In this document: piece by piece, positions 7,777 to 16,320 of the stretch
Layout: each line of letters starts with the position of its first letter
Position numbering within the stretch: position 1 is the first letter of the stretch
Origin: an uncultured Collinsella sp.
Lineage (GTDB): Bacteria; Actinomycetota; Coriobacteriia; Coriobacteriales; Coriobacteriaceae
Direction of reading: 5' to 3'
Length of the DNA stretch: 64,000 nt
NCBI GenBank assembly: GCA_900542945.1
Contig: UQPI01000002.1
Location: forward strand, 10,043 to 74,042
Notes under the pieces: generated by a model
The model's input: the letters and a program-made list of their open reading frames with translations, nothing else
What the model was told of the DNA's origin: nothing
Databases searched by the model: none
Translations under genes and position numbers: made by a program

Positions 7777-9142
7777 GGGACCGTCCTCGATCGGATGTGA
7801 GGCGTACGTAGTCCATGGCCCCGTCCGCACCGATCGTCAACGTCGCAAGGCGCTCATCCAGCTCAACCTTATCCTTCTCCTTGCGCGCAACATTGGCCAC
7901 GCCGCAGACCGTCACCGACCCAACGCCAAAAGAGCCAAGGTCAAACGCCCTCACCCGTCCGTCGGCAACATCTTGCTTAACCAGCAGCTCTTTGAGCATG
8001 GCCCCCAGGATCCCCTCCTGTGCGCCGCGCACCTTTGCATTCGACGCCGCCTTAAACAGCGGCTCGCACACATCCGGCGTCACATGCTGTTCCACCACCC
8101 CAGCGTGCAGGGCATAGCCATCGTTCTCGGCAACCTCGTTAGGCACAACAACCAGATTCCAAGCCAACGGATCAACAACCCTGCCGTCATACGACGCGCG
8201 CACATCCCAGGAGGTATCGCTGAGTCGATCGGCGAGTTTGCGCGCGACCCCGGCAAGCCCTTTGCGCGCAAACGACACCACGACCCGCTGCCCCACCGAA
8301 CGTTCCGCAACCACGCGGGCATATTGCTCGCTTTTCAAAACCTCGTAGAAGCTCTTACGCGGATACTCTCTGAGCGACACCTGGGCAAAATCGCTGTACC
8401 GACGCTCAAGAATCTGCAGCTCTCGGTACAGGATGCCCTTCTTGGTATAGGCGACCTTTTCCGCTTGGGCCGAAAACGTAAGATCACGGCGCTTGGACGG
8501 CTTATCGCCCTTGGCGCGGCGCAGGATGCACTCGTCACGTTGTCCGTGAGCCAGCACCACCGAAGCCACGGGCGACAGCCTGTAAGCAACCTGGCTGTTA
8601 ATCTTCTCGAGCTCCTTCTTGTCGCCTGCCGCACGACCGATGAGCACCCGTCGCTTGGTAAACGTTCGGATCTTAAGTTCGAAGGTGCAATCCTCGTTGA
8701 TAACGGTCTCGACCGTCTCAATCTTGGCAGGGCCCGTTCCAGCTTCCTCAATGGCGTCGCGGCGAGCACCCTTGGCGCTTACAACATACAAGTGTCCCGT
8801 GTCATTGGGAATCTCGTCCTCGATCCCCTCAAACTGCGAGCACGAGTTGAATAGCAGGCGCAGCGCGACATAATCTTCCAGCTCGTTCCAGTGAGTTTTA
8901 ATCGGAACCATTTGCTCATGGGCGAGCGGGGCGTTCAGGTCGCCCGTCTGCGCGCCCGCCTTGACCATCAGAAAGACGCGGTTGTCCTCGAGCTGCGCAA
9001 GCGCGACGACCTTACCCGTCTGGCACACATCGGCCATAAAGTCTGCCACGGCATGCTTGCCCGCATCGCCGACGTTGCACCAAAAGACCGAGTAACGCTC
9101 CTCAGCAGCTGCGGCATCGAGCTGCACTACGAGCTCAGACAC
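7757..9142 (-). CDS. Protein with possible MID/PIWI-like C-terminal half; probably frameshifted
   Basis: About 461 aa from a GTG start behind GGGAG (8-base spacing), 28 bp after the helicase-nuclease stop; an alternative GTG at 9187 overlaps that gene. The N-terminal 300 residues are unfamiliar. Then come NLVVVPNEV, EQHVTPDV, a helix ending MLKELLVK, and RAFDLGSFGVGSVTVCGVANV, an acidic strand-turn-strand as in an RNase H-like fold. The frame ends in GRSRGRDGA, while the +1 frame carries on with plausible protein (IEDGPVDEMELELL). I therefore suspect one gene of about 617 aa spanning 7288-9142. The PIWI assignment is a hypothesis; the operon position beside a helicase-nuclease fits defence. 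Confidence 0.55.
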   Translation of the reverse strand: MSELVVQLDAAAAEERYSVFWCNVGDAGKHAVADFMADVCQTGKVVALAQLEDNRVFLMVKAGAQTGDLNAPLAHEQMVPIKTHWNELEDYVALRLLFNSCSQFEGIEDEIPNDTGHLYVVSAKGARRDAIEEAGTGPAKIETVETVINEDCTFELKIRTFTKRRVLIGRAAGDKKELEKINSQVAYRLSPVASVVLAHGQRDECILRRAKGDKPSKRRDLTFSAQAEKVAYTKKGILYRELQILERRYSDFAQVSLREYPRKSFYEVLKSEQYARVVAERSVGQRVVVSFARKGLAGVARKLADRLSDTSWDVRASYDGRVVDPLAWNLVVVPNEVAENDGYALHAGVVEQHVTPDVCEPLFKAASNAKVRGAQEGILGAMLKELLVKQDVADGRVRAFDLGSFGVGSVTVCGVANVARKEKDKVELDERLATLTIGADGAMDYVRLTSDRGRSRGRDGA

Positions 9143-9170
9143 AGCGATATCTCCCAGCCCACACGGCTGG

Positions 9171-12100
9171 TCATGCTTCGATTGCACGGCCGATCGCCTC
9201 CATCATCTCCAGGTTGATTGCTCCATCAGCTGCCATATAAGGGAAGGAGAACACCATCCCCTCGTCATCGCTTGGCTTTTGGCGGAGCTCCAACGCCGCT
9301 TCATCGGCCAAAACATTGACGATCAGCAGGCGCTTCGCCCCGACTTTTTGAGCCTTTGCCTTAAAGCGCTCTGCGTCCGTAGTCTCGCCGCCGCTGCGCC
9401 TGTAGGCCTCGTAGGCGCCAATGCGATAGTGCTTAAAGTCGATCCACACCCCGGTCTTGTTGCCGGCGGCATCGAGCACCTCAAAATCGCCGCCCGTCTC
9501 GGCATGGGCAGCATCACCACGCGCAAGCGAATACCGGCCATCGTAATATGCCTCGAAGATAGCCCTACCGGCAGACTCTCCCAGTTCTCCCAGATACACC
9601 GCCTGGAACATATAGGGCGTCATGTGCGCCGTCGCCGCCGGCTGCAGCGTCGCGGGCACCCCGTCGCGCGACCAACGCTCGCGCACCTCACGAATCGACA
9701 GCAACTCGGGCACGCGAGCCGCCGCCTGACATACCTGGCGAACCTTCGCACCCTTAAAGCCCTCGTTATAACGGCAGCACTCCTCCAGACGGGCGGTAAT
9801 CTGCTCGACAGGCTCACCGTCATAGCTGGGAAACTCAAAATGCGGCACCTTGCACGCTCCGCCCTCTGCATATGCATAGCCACTCGCGGCGAACGGCATG
9901 TGCAGCGCAGTGCTTTTGCGCGCAGGATAGCTCGCCAGATCCTCCCACGGCAGGCAGAAATGATGTAGACAGAAGTCGCGCTCGTCGTCAAAGGCGACCA
10001 GATCTTCCTCACGCGCATCGAGTGAGGTAACCCTCCACGCCAGTCTCTCGTGCTTCTCTTTCGCCAGGTTGTTCCTAAAGGCAGCAAGGTTCTGTTGCTT
10101 GCTAGCAGCGTGCTGCTTCTTGTCCGCCATGTGATTGTTGACGGCCGCGCAGGCACCAACCACCTGCTCCAGCTCGTAGCCCATCGGCAAATCGTGCAGG
10201 AACGAAAAGTCGCAATCGCCGGCGATTTTGCGATCGAGCATCACCCGTACGTGCGGCATCTTTACGCTCGTGCGCATCAAGCGACCCACGGCCTGCGCCA
10301 CAATGCGGGCTCCTTCGACCTGATAAGAGAGGGTGTCGCGCACCGGCAGTTTTCCGCCAACGCCCGCCAGTACCGTGCGCACGCGATGGCGCTTCTGAAT
10401 AAACGGGATCTCACCGCGCGTCACGAGCTCCTCCTGTTCGACCACGCCAAGCAGCGCCTGCTGGTCAAACTTCTTTGAACTAATATCGACTCCCCAGGTC
10501 AAGCGGCTCGTGGGCGACTCCACGTACAAAAAATCGAGATCCATCTTGGGATGTCGCTCAGCGTTATCAAAGCCGCAGTCCACCTGGCGCACCGTGCTGC
10601 GCAGGCTCTCCGGCACCTCGTATTTGAGGTTTTTGGAAAAGCCGCCAGCAGCAAGATTAATAAACATCAGGGTCGGCTTGCCGTCCTTCAGACGCCCCTG
10701 AGCGTCACGCCAGCCCTCTTCCCAGCCGGAGGCGTTAAAGCACGGCACCATATCCTTGGCCTCCTCGAGCGACTTCTCGTACGACGCCTCGGGGTGCTTA
10801 ACGCTCCTAATCACCAGTTCGGCAACGATTTCTCGGGCAAGATCCAGCGCCAAACTATTAAAGTCGCCATGGTTTCCCATGTGTCGTGTCGTAAAGATGG
10901 CTCCCGCCTGCTGCTCACTGCGCGCCACGCCACGCGCCCAGGCGCTCACGGCAACGAGCGTCTTGCTCAGACGCTTTAGTTCAAACTCGATGCTTTCGGC
11001 ATCGCTCGTGGTCACCCTGTCGGCAATCTTTCGGCGCAGGCACGCCGCAAGCCCTTCGCTCACGCCAATCTGGTCAAAGAATCCCATCACATGCTCGTAC
11101 ACCTCGTCGGGCGACACGATACCGCCGCCATAGGCGCCGCCGGCCACGGCCGCCATGCCGGCAAGCTTCTTGGACTCGTCAACCCAAACGACGTCGACGG
11201 CGTACATCGTTGCCGCCTGCTTGTTGAACAGCCTGGTCTGCCGCACGATCTCCTGGTTGAGCTCGCCAATCCAGGCATCTTTACGAACCACGCCATGCAC
11301 TTCGTCCAGGTAATCCAGGTCAAAGTTCTTAATAGTCGGTGCATTCCAGGTGGCGCTCATGCACACACAGGGAGCCTTGGCGGCAATGGATGCCAGATAC
11401 GCCTCGGGCATGCGCTCAATGCCGTGATTAGTCAGGTACGTGGTAAACATATGGTCGATGGTGGTTTCCATCACCAGGTAGTCAACACCACGCGCATACA
11501 TCGAGTCGTCAACGGCATCGATTTCATCGTTCTTGCGGTCCTTAAAGAACAGCGCCAGCATCAACGAATTCCAGAAGTATTTCTCGTTGGTCTGGTCGTT
11601 CCTAATGCCCAGGGCATCGATGATATTCTTGCGCGAAAGATCGTCCTTGTACGAAATGCTGCCGTAGTACAGCTTGTCCATAAGCGTGGCACAGCGGGCA
11701 AGATGGCCCACCACCATCCTGACAAGGCCGCGCGCACGGCGCACCGCCTTATTGACGGTCTGCTGCTCGTCCGTCCCACAAGACGTAATCATGTTGCGGT
11801 TGCGGCGAGTATCGAGCTCATAGCGCAAGGGATTCGACAGGCCATCGCCCACCGAAATATCGTCGCTGCCAAACAGATGACGACCGGCAAGCTGCTCGTC
11901 TTTCGCCTTGTCAGACAGGGCAAAAGGCTGCTGCAGCTCCATATCCTGAATACACGCAGCGATCATCTTTTGAATACGCTTGGCACCCTTGGCGATCTCT
12001 TCGGCAGCCGTCTCCACACTTGCGCGCGAAACCTTGCCCGTTGCCGCGTTTGACCCCTCGTGCTCGCCCGAGGTCGAGGCATGCGTATAGACCGCCATCC

Positions 12101-13103
12101 ACTGGTCCCGATTTCCCAGCAGCAGAGGATCAACCACGCCGCCATTAAAATGACGGTCAAGAATACGCAGCATCTCGTCGGGCTGAAATTTCATATGTCC
12201 CGCCGCCAGCATCGACAGCATATCGGCCTTCGCATGGTCGATCTCGTCAAAGATAAACAGGCATTCGTCGGCAACCGCTGCGTTAAAGAACACAACGCCC
12301 GCTTCTGTCACCGTATCGATTCTATTGACGAGCTTTTGCGGCGTGCATGCAATTACATGCGGCGCGCGCTTATCGTTAAGCAATGCCGAGGGCCAAATCC
12401 GGGGAATCTCCTCAATGCCACGCGTGATGCTCTGGCGTCCACGGCTCACCGCTCGACGCAAGCTCGCGTCTGCCAACGCCAGCTTATCCCACAGCCCTGG
12501 AGTCAGGCGGTCGACAACGCTTCCCAGACGCTCCTTCTTGTCCAAAAGGCCCAAAAGGTCATCGGCGACCTCCATCACACCGCGCCACGCTTGCGCAATA
12601 TCGCGAAGAACGGCCTCGTCCTTTGCTCCAAAGGGGCATGGAATATCGCGCGGCCTTACGCTGCCCTTGTCAAACGTGGCGTCGATCCAGTTTTTGATGT
12701 TCTCGCCCGCTCGCGGAAGATCGAACACCATGCGCTCCGCATCATCGTCACTCATGCCCTGCTCAACCAACAATTCGCGCACGTTTGCAACATAGTTGTC
12801 GCGGTTGTCCTTACCCGGAACCACAAACACCAGAGTACGGCGACCGGGACATTTATTAAAACAGCCCGACTCATCCCAGCCGCCGGCAATCAGGTCTGCC
12901 GTGACCTGCTCGGCCGTGTAGTTTTTACCCGAGCCCGTTGTGGCGCCCAAAAAGTACAGGCCGTTGTTGTCCTGATCCTTGGGGACAAACAGCGCACGCT
13001 CAAAAAACTCGCGCATCGCCTTTTGGCGCGCAAGATAGGGAGAAAGCTCCTTGTCGCCCGCAGACGACGGATTCGATTGACAGTTCAGCTTCCACGTAGC
13101 CAT
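9171..13103 (-). CDS. SF2-type helicase fused to PD-(D/E)xK-like nuclease domain
   Basis: A 1310-aa protein; the start ATG is seven bases after GGAGG. Helicase signatures are a Walker A-like GATTGSGKN (residues 53-61, with Asn where Thr or Ser is usual), Walker B LFIFDEID (about 283-290), a motif III-like MSATW (about 583), and motif VI-like QAVGRLMR (about 935). Near the C-terminus, GDFEVLDA followed by VWIDFKHY (about 1203-1226) fits the D...(D/E)xK core of restriction-type nucleases. It is probably a DNA-processing defence effector: an ATP-driven translocase with a C-terminal nuclease. It sits between the ClpX-like gene and the PIWI-like gene in one operon. The exact helicase family is not clear, and the GKN change leaves ATPase activity uncertain. 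Confidence 0.75.
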   Translation of the reverse strand: MATWKLNCQSNPSSAGDKELSPYLARQKAMREFFERALFVPKDQDNNGLYFLGATTGSGKNYTAEQVTADLIAGGWDESGCFNKCPGRRTLVFVVPGKDNRDNYVANVRELLVEQGMSDDDAERMVFDLPRAGENIKNWIDATFDKGSVRPRDIPCPFGAKDEAVLRDIAQAWRGVMEVADDLLGLLDKKERLGSVVDRLTPGLWDKLALADASLRRAVSRGRQSITRGIEEIPRIWPSALLNDKRAPHVIACTPQKLVNRIDTVTEAGVVFFNAAVADECLFIFDEIDHAKADMLSMLAAGHMKFQPDEMLRILDRHFNGGVVDPLLLGNRDQWMAVYTHASTSGEHEGSNAATGKVSRASVETAAEEIAKGAKRIQKMIAACIQDMELQQPFALSDKAKDEQLAGRHLFGSDDISVGDGLSNPLRYELDTRRNRNMITSCGTDEQQTVNKAVRRARGLVRMVVGHLARCATLMDKLYYGSISYKDDLSRKNIIDALGIRNDQTNEKYFWNSLMLALFFKDRKNDEIDAVDDSMYARGVDYLVMETTIDHMFTTYLTNHGIERMPEAYLASIAAKAPCVCMSATWNAPTIKNFDLDYLDEVHGVVRKDAWIGELNQEIVRQTRLFNKQAATMYAVDVVWVDESKKLAGMAAVAGGAYGGGIVSPDEVYEHVMGFFDQIGVSEGLAACLRRKIADRVTTSDAESIEFELKRLSKTLVAVSAWARGVARSEQQAGAIFTTRHMGNHGDFNSLALDLAREIVAELVIRSVKHPEASYEKSLEEAKDMVPCFNASGWEEGWRDAQGRLKDGKPTLMFINLAAGGFSKNLKYEVPESLRSTVRQVDCGFDNAERHPKMDLDFLYVESPTSRLTWGVDISSKKFDQQALLGVVEQEELVTRGEIPFIQKRHRVRTVLAGVGGKLPVRDTLSYQVEGARIVAQAVGRLMRTSVKMPHVRVMLDRKIAGDCDFSFLHDLPMGYELEQVVGACAAVNNHMADKKQHAASKQQNLAAFRNNLAKEKHERLAWRVTSLDAREEDLVAFDDERDFCLHHFCLPWEDLASYPARKSTALHMPFAASGYAYAEGGACKVPHFEFPSYDGEPVEQITARLEECCRYNEGFKGAKVRQVCQAAARVPELLSIREVRERWSRDGVPATLQPAATAHMTPYMFQAVYLGELGESAGRAIFEAYYDGRYSLARGDAAHAETGGDFEVLDAAGNKTGVWIDFKHYRIGAYEAYRRSGGETTDAERFKAKAQKVGAKRLLIVNVLADEAALELRQKPSDDEGMVFSFPYMAADGAINLEMMEAIGRAIEA

Positions 13104-13232
13104 GGTCAAACCTCCGATTTAGTTGTTGCATGTGTTGAATACCATCCCGTGCGGACAAAAACTCACGCAGGGCGGCTGAGCGATGGCATCTATGCCGCTT
13201 GAGAAAAGAAAGGAAAGAGAAGCAGTCGGCGA

Positions 13233-15002
13233 CTACTCGCACGAAGCGAGCAGCTTCTCAAGATCGCATTCCAACGCCTCGCGCTCCTCAGCGTCGATCA
13301 CCGCGAGGGCGACACGCATCAGGGACACATCGGCGGCAAGCTCCTTTACCTGGTCGGGACGCTTGCTAAAGTGGTCGTAAATCCGCAGGGCCTCCCCGGC
13401 CGCCAGGTACTGCCACTTTTCCAACGAAGGCTTTTCGGACCTGCTCATGGCATCGACCCACTCGCCAAGACCCTGAAAACCGTTGCCCGTAGTCGTGCCG
13501 TTCATAACCACATCGAGCGGGCTCAGCAAGCAATCGGGCGATTTTTTGTACACCAATTTGGTGAGCGTAAGCACCTGAGCAAGGTTGCGATACTGTTCCT
13601 TGTCGGCATAGAGCACGTCGTTGTAGCAGGCGCACGCCTTAAGCAGCTCGTGGGCGGCAATGCGCTCCGGCCCATCAAACGGAACGCCGCGCAACAACAC
13701 CCCAGCAAGATCGAATGCCTTGCCGCCCTGCACGATCTTGTCGAGCGCCGAACCGTCCACCAAATCCGCCAGCCAAGCAAACTCAGGCTGATACGGCTTA
13801 TGCTCGTCCTCGTCCTCATGCTCCATCCAGTCGCTTACCAACGCCAGGGCTTCAATCTCTCTCCCGTTCAGAAAGGGCGAATTCTCCCCCATCTCTTCCT
13901 GCAAAAAGCCCCGCGGCTCATGAGAGCGCTCGTACGCAACCGCAAGTTCCCCGTCGCTCACGACCAAGGTCGCACGGGAAATATAGGTATCTTCCCGCAT
14001 GTCCCTCCAGGCGTACATCATAAGGGGACGCAGTTGACGGAGCATGCCGCGCGCGCCGGCACCTTCCTTAACCGCGCGCTTCGCCGCAAGGCGAGCAGCA
14101 TCTGCCATCAGCTCCATCTTGGCGCCATTTCCCATCATGTTGTTGTACTTGGGCAGGTACTGTTCATACGCAATCTGGACCAGATCGTCCACGCTCAAGG
14201 CGTTAAAGTTAATCACCGAGCCAATGCGCCCGCACAGCTCGGACATAATACCCCAAGTCTCAACATCCTCGATGGTCGCACTGTCTCGCAGCTCGTTTGC
14301 CGATTTTGCGGCGGTGCACACGGCGGCATACGAGGATCCGAAGCCGACCGTGGTGCCAGACTTGTCACTCAGGCGCTTGCGCACCAGAGCATCCAAGCCC
14401 ATAAAGGCGCCGCCCAAAATGCAAACAACCTGATCGAGGTTGAGCGTCTTAATGGCCGCACTCTTGGAGGTATCGCATTCAAACGGCATCTCCCCGCCTT
14501 CCAAGAGCTTAAGGAACGACTGCGATGGACTAAAGCTTGATGCAACTTCGCCCCCATCGGGCTCGGCACGAACTGCCTTGTCAAACTCGTCAAAGAGCAC
14601 CAAACAGATATCGCCGGGATTGGCAGCCTGATAGTCCGCGACCTGCGACAGGCAGTTGCTCATGCTGGCACCGCGCCAGCCCTCGCCCGTCATGGTGGAG
14701 ACATCGAACACAAACAGCTTGAGCCCCGCGGCATCCGCCACGGCCTTGATGGTGTGGGTCTTTCCCGTGCCAGTGGAGCCCATCACCAAAATGGCAGCGG
14801 GCGAAAGAACGTCGCGCGGGTCGGCGCCGCGTGCCAACATCACGCAGCGGTTGACCTCAAAGCTCAGCGCCGTCACAAAGGCCTCCAAGCTTCCTTCGTG
14901 GCCAATAACACTCTGACGCGTCTGCTCCACCAGACGCGTAGGCGCAATTCGATTGAGCAAGTCCTGGTAGCGATCGATGTTTCGATACTGCTTCTGAGTC
15001 AT
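13233..15002 (-). CDS. ClpX-like AAA+ unfoldase without zinc domain
   Basis: A 589-aa protein; the ATG follows AAGGAAGG, with an alternative start 18 bp upstream. It aligns by eye along ClpX: SVIGHEGSLEAF (about 31), Walker A GSTGTGKT (75-82), a pore-loop GWRG (about 109-112, where ClpX has GYVG), Walker B LVLFDEFD (134-141), ILGGAFMGLD (195-204), a ClpP-docking loop VGF (219-221, IGF in ClpX), CGRIGSVINFNALS, and the sensor-2 block GAGARGM. The N-terminal zinc-binding domain of ClpX is absent, and about 200 unfamiliar residues follow the ATPase core. The retained VGF loop implies it docks a ClpP-type ring; a ClpP-like gene lies at 30146-30748. It is probably an ATP-driven unfoldase with an island-specific adaptor or substrate. 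Confidence 0.85.
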   Translation of the reverse strand: MTQKQYRNIDRYQDLLNRIAPTRLVEQTRQSVIGHEGSLEAFVTALSFEVNRCVMLARGADPRDVLSPAAILVMGSTGTGKTHTIKAVADAAGLKLFVFDVSTMTGEGWRGASMSNCLSQVADYQAANPGDICLVLFDEFDKAVRAEPDGGEVASSFSPSQSFLKLLEGGEMPFECDTSKSAAIKTLNLDQVVCILGGAFMGLDALVRKRLSDKSGTTVGFGSSYAAVCTAAKSANELRDSATIEDVETWGIMSELCGRIGSVINFNALSVDDLVQIAYEQYLPKYNNMMGNGAKMELMADAARLAAKRAVKEGAGARGMLRQLRPLMMYAWRDMREDTYISRATLVVSDGELAVAYERSHEPRGFLQEEMGENSPFLNGREIEALALVSDWMEHEDEDEHKPYQPEFAWLADLVDGSALDKIVQGGKAFDLAGVLLRGVPFDGPERIAAHELLKACACYNDVLYADKEQYRNLAQVLTLTKLVYKKSPDCLLSPLDVVMNGTTTGNGFQGLGEWVDAMSRSEKPSLEKWQYLAAGEALRIYDHFSKRPDQVKELAADVSLMRVALAVIDAEEREALECDLEKLLASCE

Positions 15003-15062
15003 GGGCGCCTTCCTTTCCATATTGGTTTTCTTTCCTTCGATGTGGGCCGAGCCCTTAAACCA

Positions 15063-15269
15063 CTACAGTGCCAGCGATGTCGCCGACTCCAGATAGATCA
15101 CGTTGCCCGGCTGGGTAAAGACCGGAATGTGGTAGAGCAGCTGCAAAATGCCCTGCTTGAGCAGCGGAAACAGTGTGGGATGCAACACTTCGTACATCAG
15201 GGCACCAGCCATAAGAGCGGTAAGTATGGCAAGCAGCAGAAGCTTTTGAGCGTTAGAGAATACCGACAT
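15063..15269 (-). CDS. Small membrane protein
   Basis: A 68-aa protein (MSVFSNAQKLLLLAIL...) behind AAGGA, with one clear membrane span at residues 9-28 and a second hydrophobic stretch at 36-52. It lies in the operon between the larger membrane protein and the ClpX-like gene. An ATG 18 bp upstream overlaps the previous stop as ATGA and is an alternative start. The family is not recognised. Confidence 0.55.
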   Translation of the reverse strand: MSVFSNAQKLLLLAILTALMAGALMYEVLHPTLFPLLKQGILQLLYHIPVFTQPGNVIYLESATSLAL

Positions 15270-15283
15270 GGTCGTTCCTTTCT

Positions 15284-16051
15284 TCATGCGAGATATTTGG
15301 ATTGCGTTGTGGGTAAGCGACTCATAGCGATGGCAATGCCAATAACCGTGATAACCACGGGGATCGCAAGCGATGCAAACAGAATCCCGGCAAAAAGGCC
15401 CACCACCAGCGCGCACACGATGATGACCAGCGTGGTGGGTACAAGCGCAAGCAGAGGAGTAACCACGCAGGCGGATGCAAAGCGAAGCCCGTGGAACTTG
15501 TGCTCATCGGGAAATAGAGCGTTAAGGACCCCTTCGACAATTCGCCACTCGACAATCGTTCCGATGGTTAAGACAACCGCCCAAAGCAGGTAATCATTTG
15601 CACGGGAATCCGAAGCCATCTTTCCGGTGACGCCAGCCCAACAATCAAATGCCGCGGTATAGCCCAGCAAACAGACGATCGCGCAGACGACGGATGCAAA
15701 TGCGCCCGCGCTCTCGATTGCACCGAGCAGCTCGCACATGTCGGATTCGCGCCCTCCCGTTAACAGCACGATCCATTTGTGGGCAAGCGCCGCAACAAAC
15801 GCCGCGCCCAGCACAACCCAGTACACCCTAAACGCCACCAGGCGCCATGAATGGAGCGGGATCACCGTGTTGCTCTCGCTAATCTCGAACATAAACCCGC
15901 CGAGCCACGTCGTCAGCAAGCACATCATGTCGATGGCGACCACGTAGAGTACAACCGCAAAGACGGTTTGCAGAATCATGCCGAAAATATTCATCGCCGT
16001 TGGCTTCTTGGGGGCGTCCGGCTCGATTCTGTACATGTCGTATCCGTTCAT
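15284..16051 (-). CDS. Polytopic membrane protein, first gene of the ClpX/helicase operon
   Basis: A 255-aa protein starting MNGYDMYRIEPDAPKKP behind AAAGGA. About six hydrophobic spans are visible, between residues 20 and 245, with short polar loops and no catalytic motif. It heads the minus-strand operon that continues with a small membrane protein, the ClpX-like unfoldase and the helicase-nuclease. Membrane proteins in defence operons can be abortive-infection effectors, but nothing here proves that role. Confidence 0.65.
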   Translation of the reverse strand: MNGYDMYRIEPDAPKKPTAMNIFGMILQTVFAVVLYVVAIDMMCLLTTWLGGFMFEISESNTVIPLHSWRLVAFRVYWVVLGAAFVAALAHKWIVLLTGGRESDMCELLGAIESAGAFASVVCAIVCLLGYTAAFDCWAGVTGKMASDSRANDYLLWAVVLTIGTIVEWRIVEGVLNALFPDEHKFHGLRFASACVVTPLLALVPTTLVIIVCALVVGLFAGILFASLAIPVVITVIGIAIAMSRLPTTQSKYLA

Positions 16052-16320
16052 TAGCTGTCCTTTCGTTGCTGAAACAACTAGTTGGTTTATCCACTGTAGC
16101 TTGATACAACTAGGAGATATGCAAATCTCTTAGTGTTAGTATCTAGCGAAATATTACCCAATGCGTACGGCCTCATACGCACCATTCGATTTTTTTCTTT
16201 TTCATTTGAGTGCCCCGTCTGAAAAACGCCGCAACTGCTCTTCTTGTAGACTGAAGGCAATTGAGCCGCGACGGGCCAGTCAGCGAACCGCGCAATATAG
16301 GGAATATGCAGGAGGTGCGC
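16052..16320. promoter_or_regulatory. Divergent promoter region with CAACTAG repeats
   Basis: This 269-bp, rather AT-rich region separates the membrane-protein operon (left) from the methylase-like gene (right). It holds a palindrome CAACTAGTTG (16075-16084) and a second CAACTAG (16107-16113), both on the operon side, which are candidate operator half-sites. No convincing -35/-10 pair could be fixed. The methylase-like gene has a strong GGAGG five bases before its ATG at 16321. Confidence 0.35.
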
